A DNA stretch of 61,288 nucleotides. Source: Phytohabitans maris (GTDB lineage Bacteria > Actinomycetota > Actinomycetes > Mycobacteriales > Micromonosporaceae). Both the position numbers and the translations under genes were made by a program. Of the stretch, positions 36,455 through 45,148 are shown one piece after another; position 1 is the stretch's first letter; every line of letters begins with the position of its first letter. The stretch lies in the NCBI RefSeq assembly GCF_031085175.1, contig NZ_JAVHUY010000060.1, positions 1 through 61,288 of the forward strand, read 5' to 3'. Under the pieces are notes generated by a model. That model did no database searches. It saw only the letters and a program-made list of their open reading frames with translations, and was not told the origin of the DNA.

Positions 36455-37527
36455 CCAAGTTGACCCGCGCCGACCTCGAGGCACTGCCCAGCTACGTGCC
36501 CGGCCGCAATCCCGCCGACCTCGCCCGCGAGCTGGGCCTGCCCGAGGCGATCAAGCTGGCCAGCAACGAGGTGCCGTACGGACCGCTGCCGGGCGTGGTC
36601 GAGGCGATCGCCGAGGCGGCCAGCGGCGTGCACCGCTACCCGGACATGGGCGTGGTCGCGCTCCGCGAGGCGCTCGCCGAGCGGTACGAGGTGGCCGCCG
36701 AGCGGATCGCCACCGGCTGCGGCTCGGTCGCCCTCTGCGAGCACCTCGCCCGGGCCACCTGCCTGCCCGGCGACGAGATCCTCTACTCGTGGCGCTCGTT
36801 CGAGGCGTACCCGATCGTCGCGGCCACGACCGGCGCGACCAGCGTGCGCGTTCCCAACAACGCCGGCCACGGCCACGACCTGCCGGCGATGGCGGCCGCG
36901 GTCACCGACCGCACCCGGATGGTCCTGGTTTGCAACCCCAACAACCCGACGGGTACCTCGATCCGCCGCGCCGACCTCGACCGCTTCCTCGACGCCGTGC
37001 CGGACGACGTGCTGGTGGTGCTCGACGAGGCCTACCGCGAGTTCGTGACCGACCCGGACGTGCCGGACGGGCTCCAGGTGTACGGCGACCGCCCCAACGT
37101 CGCGATCCTGCGCACGCTCTCCAAGGCGTGGGGCCTCGCCGGCCTCCGGGTCGGTTTCCTGGTCGCGCAGCCCGAGGTGGCCGCCGCAGTGCGCAAGGTG
37201 GTGACCCCGTTCTCCACCAGCGCGGTGGCCCAGGCGGCAGCGCTCGCGGCGCTGCGGCAGCAGGACGAGGTGCTGCGCCGCTGCGCGCTCGTGGTCGCGG
37301 AGCGGGACCGGCTCGGTGAGGCCGTACGCAAGCTCGGCGTCGACGTCCCGGACAGCCAGGCCAACTTCATCTGGCTGCCGCTCGGCGACCGGTCGACCGA
37401 GTTCGGCGCGGCCTGCGAGTCGCGCGGCGTGATCGTGCGCCCCTTCCCCGGTGACGGGGTCCGGGTCACGGTCGGCACTCCGGCGGAAAACGACGCCTTC
37501 CTCGTCGCGGCCGAAGCCGCGCTCTGA
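36451..37527 (+). CDS. Histidinol-phosphate/aromatic aminotransferase
   Basis: A 358-residue fold-type I PLP aminotransferase of the HisC/Pat family. LASNEVPYGP is the N-terminal substrate loop, NPNNPTGTS and VLDEAYREFV contact PLP, and the Schiff-base Lys lies in RTLSKAWGLAGLRVGF. Short length and motifs fit either histidinol-phosphate transaminase or the actinobacterial phenylalanine aminotransferase Pat. With no other his genes nearby, Pat is at least as likely. The ATG overlaps the preceding stop. Confidence 0.85.
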   Translation: MTKLTRADLEALPSYVPGRNPADLARELGLPEAIKLASNEVPYGPLPGVVEAIAEAASGVHRYPDMGVVALREALAERYEVAAERIATGCGSVALCEHLARATCLPGDEILYSWRSFEAYPIVAATTGATSVRVPNNAGHGHDLPAMAAAVTDRTRMVLVCNPNNPTGTSIRRADLDRFLDAVPDDVLVVLDEAYREFVTDPDVPDGLQVYGDRPNVAILRTLSKAWGLAGLRVGFLVAQPEVAAAVRKVVTPFSTSAVAQAAALAALRQQDEVLRRCALVVAERDRLGEAVRKLGVDVPDSQANFIWLPLGDRSTEFGAACESRGVIVRPFPGDGVRVTVGTPAENDAFLVAAEAAL

Positions 37528-37537
37528 CGCCCAACGC

Positions 37538-38137
37538 TCAGCGCTCGGCCGGGATGTACGGCTCGCGCCACATCGGCCAGAAGGGTGCGCCGTCCGGCAC
37601 GGCGAACATCTCGCCGGTGCGGTAGCCGTGCCGCGAGTACAGGTCGCGGCTGGGCGAGCTGCTCGCCTCCAGGTAGGCCCCGATGCCGGCGGCGTCCAAG
37701 CGGGCGTGGTGGTGGCGCAGGAGCACCGAGCCGACGCCTTCGCCCCGGCGCTCGGGGTGCACCGCCAGGTACGTCAAATGGTGGTGCGGGCGCCGCGGGT
37801 GGTGGGCGGCGATGAGCCGGTCGACGGTGCGAAACCGGTCGGCCCAGTGGCCGCACGCTTTTATCAACCGTTCGTCGTAGTCAGGTGGTGACGGAAGCCG
37901 CCGATCGTGCGGCAGCCACACCGCCGCCCCCAGTCGGTCGCCGGTCACGTGCACGTATCCGTAGCGCATCGCGTGCTCGACGTGGATGCGGATGTGGCCG
38001 TGCAGCACGGCCCACCGCTCGTGGCGCCGCGGCACCAGCCAGACCGAGACAGCCAGATGCTGGAAGGAGTCTGTGATCAGGTCGATGATGGCGTCCACGT
38101 CGGCGTGGTCGGCTCGCACGATCGACAGATGCCTCAA
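37538..38137 (-). CDS. GNAT-family N-acetyltransferase
   Basis: A 199-residue acetyltransferase. The acetyl-CoA-binding core is visible as HHHLTYLAVHPERRGEGVGSVLLRHHHARLD, followed by YLEASSSPSRDLYSRHGYRTGEMF. The TTG at 38137 is chosen because GGGGGAG lies seven bases upstream; the frame extends further upstream without a usable site. It ends 10 bases from the convergent aminotransferase. The substrate is unknown. Confidence 0.8.
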   Translation of the reverse strand: MRHLSIVRADHADVDAIIDLITDSFQHLAVSVWLVPRRHERWAVLHGHIRIHVEHAMRYGYVHVTGDRLGAAVWLPHDRRLPSPPDYDERLIKACGHWADRFRTVDRLIAAHHPRRPHHHLTYLAVHPERRGEGVGSVLLRHHHARLDAAGIGAYLEASSSPSRDLYSRHGYRTGEMFAVPDGAPFWPMWREPYIPAER

Positions 38138-38337
38138 CGGCGTTCTCCCCCGATTTGGGCTTAATTGTTGAGAACAGAACGCAGTGACTCGCGCACCAGG
38201 CGTGAACCAGTTGACATATGCCAATTCACCCGGTAGCCACACCAGAATGCACCTGACACACATGCAACGCAACTCCCGTTTTGATTCGCGGACGACCTTG
38301 GTGGCGCGCCGTGGATAGAGGTGCGAAACTCGCTGCC

Positions 38338-39180
38338 GTGTCCGGAAGCCCCACAGTTCGCCGCCGCCGTATCGCCCGCGAGCTCCGCCACCTGCGCGAG
38401 CAGGCGGGGATGAACCTCGAACAGGCGGCGCGCCAGCTCGATATGTCCAAGAGCAACTTGTCTCGTATTGAAAATGCGCAAATCGGGATAAAACCCCGCG
38501 ACGTACGCGCCGCACTCGCGCTCTACCAGGTGACCGGTAGCGACGCCGAGGCGCTGATCGACATCGCCCGCGGCGCCCAGCAGCGCGGCTGGTGGCAGAA
38601 CTACAGCGACGTGCTGCCGGTCTGGTTCGAGTTCTACGTCGGGCTGGAGGCCGAGGCGGCCGCCGTTTGGACTTACGAGGCCGAAACGATGCCCGGGCTG
38701 ATGCAGACCGAGGACTACGCGCGGGCGGTTTACCGGCTCACCGCGGGCGAGGACGACCTCGACCGCAAGGTGGCGGCCCGGATCCGCCGCCAAGAGGTGC
38801 TGCACCGGGAAAATCCCGTCGAGTTGTCAGCGGTACTCAACGAAGCGGTTCTCTTGCGCTCGGTTGGCGGGCCAGAGGTGATGAGCCGCCAACTCGACCA
38901 TCTGGCGGATCTGTCGGAGCTACCTAACGTGACTGTTCAGGTACTACCGTTTTCCGTTGGTGGCCATCCGGCAATGACAACACCCTACGTGATCATAAGC
39001 TTTCCCGACGCAGCGGACGAGCCGGTGGTCTATCTGGAGAATTTGACAAACGGTCAAGCCTTGGAAGAGCAGGATCACGTGCGCGGGTATACACTCGTCC
39101 ACGAGAGGCTGCGCAAAATGGCGCTCGCTCCCGACGAATCGACCGCCTGGATACGCAAGGCTTCTCGCAACCGTCCGTAA
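38338..39180 (+). CDS. XRE-family regulator with DUF5753 domain
   Basis: A ~280-residue regulator of the kind paired with DUF397 genes in actinomycetes. The XRE HTH covers ~12-70 (RIARELRHLREQAGMNLEQAARQLDMSKSNLSRIENAQIG). The DUF5753 effector domain follows (FEFYVGLEAEAAAVWTYEAETMPGLMQTEDYARAV...NVTVQVLPFSVGGHPAM). The start is uncertain: GTG 38338 gives a compact N-terminus, while TTG 38281 and GTG 38311 are in frame upstream. The gene is less GC-rich than its neighbours, especially in its second half. Confidence 0.85.
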   Translation: MSGSPTVRRRRIARELRHLREQAGMNLEQAARQLDMSKSNLSRIENAQIGIKPRDVRAALALYQVTGSDAEALIDIARGAQQRGWWQNYSDVLPVWFEFYVGLEAEAAAVWTYEAETMPGLMQTEDYARAVYRLTAGEDDLDRKVAARIRRQEVLHRENPVELSAVLNEAVLLRSVGGPEVMSRQLDHLADLSELPNVTVQVLPFSVGGHPAMTTPYVIISFPDAADEPVVYLENLTNGQALEEQDHVRGYTLVHERLRKMALAPDESTAWIRKASRNRP

Positions 39181-39205
39181 TCAATCTAGGGACAAGGGGT
39201 GCGGA

Positions 39206-39415
39206 ATGGCCGCCCTGGACCTGACCCGTGCAGCGTGGTTCAAGAGCACGCGCAGTAGCGGGAACGGCAACTGCGTTGAGGTCGCCATCCTCGACCGCGG
39301 AGTCGCGGTGCGCGACACGAAAGACCGGAGCGGAGCAGTGCTGCTCTTCACGCCGGCCGAGTGGGACAGCTTCGTCGTCGGCGCGAAGAACGGTGAGTTC
39401 GATCTTCACAGCTGA
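39206..39415 (+). CDS. DUF397 small protein, partner of the XRE regulator
   Basis: A 69-residue DUF397 protein: LTRAAWFKSTRSSGNGNCVEVAI, then GVAVRDTKDRSGAVLLFTPAEWDSFV. It follows the XRE gene by 25 bases, with AAGGGG upstream of the ATG. Such pairs (BldB/WhiJ-like systems) modulate development or antibiotic production in Streptomyces. A toxin-antitoxin-like relation has been proposed for some pairs. Confidence 0.9.
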   Translation: MAALDLTRAAWFKSTRSSGNGNCVEVAILDRGVAVRDTKDRSGAVLLFTPAEWDSFVVGAKNGEFDLHS

Positions 39416-39448
39416 CGATTGAACGAGGCGACCGCAACGGCTCTCCAC

Positions 39449-39542
39449 CGAACCTTTTTCAACCTCCCGCTTCAGGCCCGTCTCGACACGAGGTGAGGGG
39501 TCGGGACGCAGGCCCAACGAGTTACGGGTTGAAAGAGGTTCG
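39449..39542. ncRNA. Candidate structured RNA or long-arm inverted repeat
   Basis: CGAACCTTTTTCAACC (39449-39464) and GGTTGAAAGAGGTTCG (39527-39542) are complementary at 15 of 16 positions. They enclose 62 bases that contain a small internal hairpin (CTCG-ACA-CGAG). The element lies 33 bases after the DUF397 gene and 27 bases before a strong terminator hairpin (39570-39595). It could be the 3' UTR of the XRE-DUF397 message, a small RNA, or a recombination site. No known RNA family was recognised. Confidence 0.4.
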
Positions 39543-39569
39543 ATCCTTAGGGGGCCGTAGTTTGCTTTT

Positions 39570-39595
39570 CGGGGGCACCTTACCGGGTGCCCCCG
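39570..39595. terminator. Strong intrinsic terminator between convergent units
   Basis: CGGGGGCACC/GGTGCCCCCG is a 10-bp perfect stem with a 6-base loop, followed by TTTGCTTGC and preceded by GCTTTT. It lies between the DUF397 gene and the convergent gene ending at 39620, so it can act on transcripts from both sides. Confidence 0.85.
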
Positions 39596-39619
39596 TTTGC
39601 TTGCTGTCGGTAAGGCCTC

Positions 39620-40876
39620 CTACGTGCGCGCGAGGATTACCGGCAGCGCACCAAAATACTCATCAGCCTCATCGGCATCAGCGTTCTCCGGCTCGACGAG
39701 CCGCTCGACCGCGACAAACCCGTCGCCGGCCCGAACCAACCCCGGTCGCCAGTCGATGCCTTCCCTTGCGTACGCCAGCAAGAAGCGTGACTTCTCTCTT
39801 CCAGTAGTTGGATCGAGAGTGACGAGGTCGCAATTTTCAGTTAGCAAATGCACAGATCCGGACTGCGCGCCGAGCAGTTCCGAAGTGCCGTCTCCGCGCC
39901 AGCGCCACACTTCGGCACCGTCGCGGAGAGAGCGCGCCACGACATCGCCGCCGGCCTGGCTCACGCCGACCTCGCCGGCGAGCACCGCACCGGGCGGGTC
40001 GAGCGCCGGAGCGGCCGTCACCGGCGTCTTGCCGGCCGCGTCCGGCTCGCCCAGGAGCCAGCCGCGCGAGCCGGTGGCGTCGACGGTGCGCAGGGCCGTA
40101 CAGGCGGACTGGGCCGGCGCGCAGCCGAGCGGCTCGACCTCCAGCGTCGCCCCGGCCGACGGCGGCGCCCAGCGGCCCTGGGGCTGCCCGGTCGCCACGT
40201 CGTAGAACTCGACGGCCGGAGTCCCGCCGCAGGCGTCGGTGGTGACGAAGCGGCCGCCGGCGGTGGTGAACCCGCCCTCGCGGCAGTCGGGCATCGGGGC
40301 GTGCCACAGCTCCCGCCCGGTCGCGATGTCGAGGGCGCGAAGCTGGGCGGCGTCGCGCACGAGCACGGTGCCGCCGGACGTGTAGAGCCCCTCCGGCTCG
40401 TACACGGTCTCGGCACCGGTGCTGCCACCCTCGTACCCGGCCTCCTCGGGCGGCTTGCCGGCGGCCCGCCAGGTGACCTTGCCGGTGCGGGCGTCGAGCG
40501 CCACGACGTCGCCGTCCGACCAGCGCCCGACGACCGTGGTGCCGGCCGCCACGACGCCGAGGAGCTCCTGCGGCCACCGCCGGTACGACCAGTACGGGGT
40601 GCGCTGCGTCCGGGCGTCGACCGGCCCGTCGGCGCGCACCTGACGGGTGGCGGCGTAGATGCGCAGCCGGCCGTCGACGATGAGCGGTGCGGCGGGCAGC
40701 GAACCGATCACGCCGGGCTGGGCGGCCGGGGCGGCGGGGTACGCCGTCGTGGCGACCGTGACGGTCTCCGCCGGGGCCAGCACCCGGTAGGCGATCACAC
40801 TGCCGACGGCGATCAAACCCGATACGGCCACGGTGACCGCGCCCACCCGGAGCCAGGTCGAAGGTCGGATGCCCAC
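39620..40876 (-). CDS. Membrane-anchored PQQ-like beta-propeller protein
   Basis: A 418-residue protein with one N-terminal membrane helix (~12-32, VGAVTVAVSGLIAVGSVIAY) and an extracytoplasmic beta-propeller. Blade signatures include VVALDARTGKVTWRAAG, LRALDIATGRELWHAP and LVTLDPTTGREKSRF. Several Cys in the middle (PDCREG, TDACGG, LGCAPAQSAC) may be disulfide-bonded. Start is the GTG at 40876. Function is unknown. It is the third propeller protein in this window. Confidence 0.7.
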   Translation of the reverse strand: MGIRPSTWLRVGAVTVAVSGLIAVGSVIAYRVLAPAETVTVATTAYPAAPAAQPGVIGSLPAAPLIVDGRLRIYAATRQVRADGPVDARTQRTPYWSYRRWPQELLGVVAAGTTVVGRWSDGDVVALDARTGKVTWRAAGKPPEEAGYEGGSTGAETVYEPEGLYTSGGTVLVRDAAQLRALDIATGRELWHAPMPDCREGGFTTAGGRFVTTDACGGTPAVEFYDVATGQPQGRWAPPSAGATLEVEPLGCAPAQSACTALRTVDATGSRGWLLGEPDAAGKTPVTAAPALDPPGAVLAGEVGVSQAGGDVVARSLRDGAEVWRWRGDGTSELLGAQSGSVHLLTENCDLVTLDPTTGREKSRFLLAYAREGIDWRPGLVRAGDGFVAVERLVEPENADADEADEYFGALPVILART

Positions 40877-40895
40877 GCCGGGCAGGTTACCTAAC

Positions 40896-41372
40896 CTAAG
40901 CGGCCGCGGGCCGAACGGCGGCGGTCGCCAGATCGGTCAGATCCTGCCGCAGCGCGCCCTCGACCGTGCGCGCGGCGAGGCCGCCGAAGACGAGCACGAG
41001 CAGGCGACCGCCCGGAGCGGAGGGCGCGCCCTCCTGCACCACCGTCACCGCGGTGCCGCCACGGTGGCGGCCGACCTCGACGGGCGTCAGCGTGTACGTC
41101 ATCCGGTAGTCGGCGCCGATGCCGGGCGAGGCGACCACGAAGCGGGTCGGCGCATCGCACCGCTGCACGGTGAACTCCTCGGTCACCTGGACGCCGCCGG
41201 GCATCGTGCGGGTCTCCCGCCACACCGTGCCGGCGCCGAAGAGGCCCGGGGTCATCACCTCGATCGCGTCCACTGTGGAGAGCCAGGTGGCGCGGGCCGG
41301 CAGGTCGGTGAAGACCCGCCACACGCGCGACATCGGAGCATCGACCAATCGCGTAACCGCCACCGTGGACAT
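40896..41372 (-). CDS. SRPBCC (START-like) family protein
   Basis: A 158-residue small-ligand-binding fold protein: VTRLVDAPMSRVWRVFTDLPARATWLSTV at the N-terminus and TYTLTPVEVGRHRGGTAVTVV in the sheet, with a long C-terminal helix. The ATG at 41372 has GGGGGAGG five bases upstream. It ends 20 bases before the start of the propeller gene on the same strand, so the two may be co-transcribed. The ligand is unknown. Confidence 0.8.
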   Translation of the reverse strand: MSTVAVTRLVDAPMSRVWRVFTDLPARATWLSTVDAIEVMTPGLFGAGTVWRETRTMPGGVQVTEEFTVQRCDAPTRFVVASPGIGADYRMTYTLTPVEVGRHRGGTAVTVVQEGAPSAPGGRLLVLVFGGLAARTVEGALRQDLTDLATAAVRPAAA

Positions 41373-41444
41373 AGCGCCTCCCCCGGCGAATAACGGTACG
41401 CCCGTCACCCCCTGTATCCCAGCCAATTACCCGACAAACACAGG

Positions 41445-42302
41445 TCAGGAGAAGCCGCCGTCGACCAGGCCCAGCCGGATCAGGTCGGTCAGCGGCTCGA
41501 CGACGCTGCACGAGCCGAAGCCGATCCAGAGTGGACGAGGCCGCTCCCGCAGCGCGCGGGCCGGCTCGATCAGCGGCACCGGGTCGGTCGCGGCGAGCAG
41601 CTCGGCCACGTCGGCCACCTCGGCGCCGTCGGCGGCCGCTGCGGTGCCGACCAGCACGTTGAGAAACCCGTGGTGCACGAACCCGGTCTCCGGGTCGGTG
41701 TGCCGGATCGCGTTGTGCAGCCCGGCGGTGAGCTTGAACGGCAGCTTCCGGTCGCGGCAGGCGCAGATCACCGCGGCCAGCTCGACGGGCGTGGGGAAGA
41801 GCTCGGCGGCCAGCCCACCGGTGCGAAACTTGGCGGCCACCGCGACACCGGCGGTACGCGCCTCGGCGACCGCGTCCAGGGCGGCCAGGAGGCCCCAGGT
41901 GAGCGGGATCTCCGCGTACCCGGTGAGGGAAGGCCGATCGGCCAGGACCGCGAGCAGCCGGCGGAGACCGGGCTCGGGATCCTCGCCGCGCTTGGCGACC
42001 GCGACCTCGACCTGAGCGATCTCCAGGCGCGGGTCGGCGGCGTCGAGTGAAGCCGGCAGGGCGTCGACCCCGCCGTCACCGATCAGACCGGCCTCGATCC
42101 GCTCGCCGGGCGCCAGCAGGCGGCCCACGTCGGACAGCGCCGACGAGGGCAGCAGGAGGGCACCGACGAGTTCGGCGTACCACGCCGCGCGGTGCTCGCG
42201 ATGCCCGATGATCGCCTCAGGCAGCGGCGCGCTCCCCGGTGGGAACACGGCGGCGTCATCCACGAGGCGAGTGAAGAGCGCCGGAATCAGTCCGGTTGAC
42301 AC
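41445..42302 (-). CDS. Uncharacterised protein divergent from hmgA
   Basis: A 285-residue soluble protein without a family I recognise with confidence. Features are an N-terminal LFTRLVDDAAVFPPGSAPLPEAI, a TIM-barrel-like middle (YAEIPLTWG, VAAKFRTGG, PFKLTAGLHNAIRHTDPETGFVHHGFLNVL) and a C-terminal PLWIGFGSCSVVEPL. The conserved-looking Lys, His and Cys residues suggest an enzyme. The GTG at 42302 is the first start. It faces homogentisate dioxygenase across a 96-bp gap with a palindrome, so a role in aromatic amino-acid breakdown is plausible. Confidence 0.6.
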   Translation of the reverse strand: MSTGLIPALFTRLVDDAAVFPPGSAPLPEAIIGHREHRAAWYAELVGALLLPSSALSDVGRLLAPGERIEAGLIGDGGVDALPASLDAADPRLEIAQVEVAVAKRGEDPEPGLRRLLAVLADRPSLTGYAEIPLTWGLLAALDAVAEARTAGVAVAAKFRTGGLAAELFPTPVELAAVICACRDRKLPFKLTAGLHNAIRHTDPETGFVHHGFLNVLVGTAAAADGAEVADVAELLAATDPVPLIEPARALRERPRPLWIGFGSCSVVEPLTDLIRLGLVDGGFS

Positions 42303-42346
42303 GAACAGAGAACCTAATGGACGCTACAAGGAGCGGACAACACCGT

Positions 42347-42367
42347 CCGATAACCGGACGCTATCGG
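42347..42367. promoter_or_regulatory. Palindrome in the hmgA divergent promoter region
   Basis: CCGATA (42347-42352) and TATCGG (42362-42367) form a perfect inverted repeat with a 9-base spacer. It lies 31 bases upstream of the hmgA ATG and 44 from the divergent GTG, so one bound regulator could control both genes. Confidence 0.45.
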
Positions 42368-42398
42368 CCGGTGAACAGGACATAACGGAGGGTAGGAC

Positions 42399-43568
42399 AT
42401 GCCCTACTACCGGAGCGTGGGGGAGGTCCCGCGCAAACGACACACGCAGTTTCGGCAGCCGGACGGCAGCCTGTACGCCGAGGAGCTGATGGGCCAGGAG
42501 GGCTTCTCCGCCGACTCGTCCCTGCTGTACCACCGCCACCTGCCCACGGCCATCGTGGCGGCGCAGGAGTACGACCCGCCGGCCTGGACGCGTGCCGCCA
42601 ACCGCCCGCTCAAGCCCCGCCACCTGCGCACGCACAAGCTCGACGCGGGCGGGGCCGACGCCGTGCTCGGGCGGCAGCCGCTGCTGGCCAACGACGACGT
42701 GCGCGTCTCGTACGTGGTCGCCGACCGCCCCTCGCCGCTCTACCGCAACGCGATCGGCGACGAGTGCCTGTACGTGGAGTCGGGCACCGCCCGGGTGGAG
42801 TCGACGTTCGGGACGCTCGAGGTGGCCAGCGGCGACTACGTGCTGATCCCGACCTCGGTGATCTACCGCGTCGTGCCCACCAGCGACCTGCTGCGCCTGC
42901 TCACGATCGAGGCGACCGGCCACATCGGACCCCCCAAGCGCTACCTCTCGGTGCGCGGCCAGTTCCTGGAGCACTCGCCGTACTGTGAGCGGGACGTGCG
43001 CGGCCCCGACGCCCCGCTGCTGGTGGAAGGCTCCGACGTCGAGGTATACGTCCAGCACCGGCGCGGCTGGACCCGCTACGTGTACGCCCACCACCCGTTC
43101 GACGTCGCCGGCTGGGACGGTCACCTGTACCCGTGGGCGTTTTCGATCCACGACTTCGAGCCGATCACCGGCCGGGTGCACCAGCCGCCGCCGGTGCACC
43201 AGACGTTCCAGGGGCCAAACTTCGTGATCTGCTCGTTCGTGCCGCGAAAGGTCGACTACCACCCGCTCGCGATCCCGGTGCCGTACAACCACCACAACGT
43301 CGACTCGGACGAGATGCTCTTCTACACCGGCGGCAACTACGAGGCGCGGCGCGGCTCCGGCATCGAGCAGGGGTCGATCTCACTGCACCCGGCCGGCTTC
43401 ACGCACGGGCCGCAGCCGGGCGCGGTGGAGCGGGCGATCGGGGTCGACTACTTCGACGAGCTGGCGGTGATGGTCGACACGTTCCGGCCGCTCGATCTCT
43501 GCGAGCCGGCACTGTCCTGTGAGGACACCGGGTACGCCTGGACGTGGGCGGGACGCAGCACGGGCTAG
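42399..43568 (+). CDS. hmgA: Homogentisate 1,2-dioxygenase
   Basis: A 389-residue non-heme iron ring-cleaving dioxygenase of tyrosine/phenylalanine breakdown (homogentisate to maleylacetoacetate). The iron-site region reads IPVPYNHHNVDSDEMLFYTGGNYEARRG and is followed by ISLHPAGFTHGPQPG. The length is short for the family (human ~445) but usual for actinobacterial members. The ATG has a GGAGGG site. No other homogentisate-pathway gene is adjacent. Confidence 0.92.
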   Translation: MPYYRSVGEVPRKRHTQFRQPDGSLYAEELMGQEGFSADSSLLYHRHLPTAIVAAQEYDPPAWTRAANRPLKPRHLRTHKLDAGGADAVLGRQPLLANDDVRVSYVVADRPSPLYRNAIGDECLYVESGTARVESTFGTLEVASGDYVLIPTSVIYRVVPTSDLLRLLTIEATGHIGPPKRYLSVRGQFLEHSPYCERDVRGPDAPLLVEGSDVEVYVQHRRGWTRYVYAHHPFDVAGWDGHLYPWAFSIHDFEPITGRVHQPPPVHQTFQGPNFVICSFVPRKVDYHPLAIPVPYNHHNVDSDEMLFYTGGNYEARRGSGIEQGSISLHPAGFTHGPQPGAVERAIGVDYFDELAVMVDTFRPLDLCEPALSCEDTGYAWTWAGRSTG

Positions 43569-43597
43569 CTCGGCCTCCTCACCACAGGGCGTCCTCG

Positions 43598-43642
43598 CCC
43601 CGGGCTTTCTCACCCCGGCTTTTCTCACCCCGGGCTTTCTCA
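43598..43642. repeat. Three tandem 15-bp repeats after hmgA
   Basis: Units CCCCGGGCTTTCTCA (43598-43612), CCCCGGCTTTTCTCA (43613-43627) and CCCCGGGCTTTCTCA (43628-43642) lie head to tail, followed by a partial CCCCAGG. The last three bases of the third unit are the stop codon of the convergent TPR gene. The array fills nearly all of the 71-bp gap between the two genes. Confidence 0.8.
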
Positions 43643-44659
43643 CCCCAGGCGGGTGAGGAGGGTGAGGCCGGTCACGGCGGAGACGATCGCGAGCACGAGC
43701 GGCCAGGGCGTGCCGACCAACGCGTACAGCATGACGAGGCAGGGGCCGGCCGCCACCGCGAGCGTGGCCAGCCGTCCCGGGCGGCCGCCGAACCGGTCTG
43801 GGCGCGGCAGCCGGCCGATCAGCACGCCGAGCGCGAGCAGGCCGACGCCGCCGAGCACGCCGGCCAGCAGCCGCGAGCTCGCACCGCCGGCCGCCGCCAC
43901 GAACGCGACCAGGATCGCGGTGACCAGGCTCTGCGTGGCGCCGAAGAGCACCACCGGCCGGACGCGCTCCACGGGGCGCTTGGCGGCCGGCTCCGGCGCG
44001 GGCTGAAACGTGGGCATCGGCTGGAAGACGGCGGCTTCGGAGACCCGCTCCAGCGCCCGCGCGTACCGCCGGCGGTCCAGCCGCACGATGCCTGGCTCGT
44101 CGGCCGCACCGGAGAGCGTGGGGTCGAGCTGCAGCGCCTCGTGGTAGGCCCGCTCGGCCAGCTCGAAGCGCCCCAGGCGGCCGGCCACCAGCGCGAGCAC
44201 GAGGTGGGTCAGCGGGTCGCGGGGCGCGAGCTGGGCCGCGCGCCAGGCGGCGTCGATGGCGGTCTGGCCGTTGCGCGAGTCGGCCAGGACGGCGGCGGCG
44301 CTGCGCTGCGCGTACGGATCGGCGGGGCCGAGCCGGAGGATCTCCTCGGCCACGGCGGCGGCCTCCGCGAACCGGCGCAGGTCGGTCAGGGCCATCGCGC
44401 GGCTGACCAGGGCCGGCAGGTCACCCGGGGCGGCGGCGACGGCTGCCTCGGCGGCCAGTAGTGCCTCGGCGGGATGCTCGGCGGCCAGGTGCACGCTGGC
44501 CAGCGTCGCGAACGCCGCCGAGTGGTGCGGATCGAGAGCGAGGGCCTCCGCCAGCTCCCCGGCCGCCTCGTCGTAGCGGCCCAGATCGGCCAGGAGTGCG
44601 GCGCGCTGCACGTAGCTGTCGGGTGTGGCGTCCCGGTCCGATGGCGCATCGCTGGGCAC
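43640..44659 (-). CDS. TPR-repeat membrane protein
   Basis: A 339-residue protein. Residues ~12-175 hold tetratricopeptide repeats (AALLADLGRYDEAAGELAEALALDP, YHEALQLDPTLSG). The C-terminal ~130 residues contain about four membrane helices (LVTAILVAFVAAAGG..., LLAGVLGGVGLLALGVLIG..., LATLAVAAGPCLVMLYALVG..., PLVLAIVSAVTGLTLL). The GTG at 44659 is the first start. It follows ispF by 15 bases on the same strand. Probably a scaffold at the membrane; the partner is unknown. Confidence 0.75.
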   Translation of the reverse strand: MPSDAPSDRDATPDSYVQRAALLADLGRYDEAAGELAEALALDPHHSAAFATLASVHLAAEHPAEALLAAEAAVAAAPGDLPALVSRAMALTDLRRFAEAAAVAEEILRLGPADPYAQRSAAAVLADSRNGQTAIDAAWRAAQLAPRDPLTHLVLALVAGRLGRFELAERAYHEALQLDPTLSGAADEPGIVRLDRRRYARALERVSEAAVFQPMPTFQPAPEPAAKRPVERVRPVVLFGATQSLVTAILVAFVAAAGGASSRLLAGVLGGVGLLALGVLIGRLPRPDRFGGRPGRLATLAVAAGPCLVMLYALVGTPWPLVLAIVSAVTGLTLLTRLG

Positions 44660-44674
44660 GAGGCCGAGCCTACG

Positions 44675-45148
44675 TCAGCGTTGGTACACCACTGCCACCG
44701 CGAGACCCGCGAGGCCCTCCCCCCGGCCGGTGAGGCCGAGCCCGTCGGTGGTGGTGCCGGAGACGGTCACGGTGGCGCCCACGGCGGTCGACAGGAGCGC
44801 CTCGGCTTCGGCCCGGCGCGGTCCGATCTTCGGCCGTACGCCCACCACCTGGATCGAGACGTTGCCGATCTCGAAGCCGGCCGCGCGCACCCGCCGGGCG
44901 GTCTCGGCCAGCAGCGCCACCCCGGCGGCGCCGGCCCACTCCGGGCGGTCGGTGCCGTAGTTGGCGCCGAGGTCGCCGAGGCCGGCGGCGGACAGGAGCG
45001 CGTCGCACGCGGCGTGCGCGGCGACGTCGCCGTCCGAGTGTCCGGCCAGGCCGTCGACGCCGGGCCACTCCAGCCCGGCCACCCAGCACGGCCGCCCCGC
45101 CGCGAACGCGTGCACGTCGGTGCCGATACCGACCCGGGGAATGATCAC
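44675..45148 (-). CDS. ispF: 2-C-methyl-D-erythritol 2,4-cyclodiphosphate synthase
   Basis: A 157-residue MEP-pathway enzyme, the usual length. Zinc ligands sit in GIGTDVHAF and [26 protein letters not shown] and [18 protein letters not shown] are family motifs. Start ATG overlaps the ispD stop (ATGA). The ispD-ispF order after carD is the actinobacterial standard. Confidence 0.96.
   Translation of the reverse strand: MIIPRVGIGTDVHAFAAGRPCWVAGLEWPGVDGLAGHSDGDVAAHAACDALLSAAGLGDLGANYGTDRPEWAGAAGVALLAETARRVRAAGFEIGNVSIQVVGVRPKIGPRRAEAEALLSTAVGATVTVSGTTTDGLGLTGRGEGLAGLAVAVVYQR

Noticed and set aside
34884-37527. Histidine biosynthesis operon
   Set aside because: The aminotransferase is HisC-like, but neither neighbour is a his gene; both are RDD membrane proteins, so an aromatic aminotransferase is equally likely.
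39537-39546. GGTTCGATCC, which resembles a tRNA T-loop
   Set aside because: No T-stem, anticodon or acceptor pairing can be built around it; the bases belong to the long inverted repeat.
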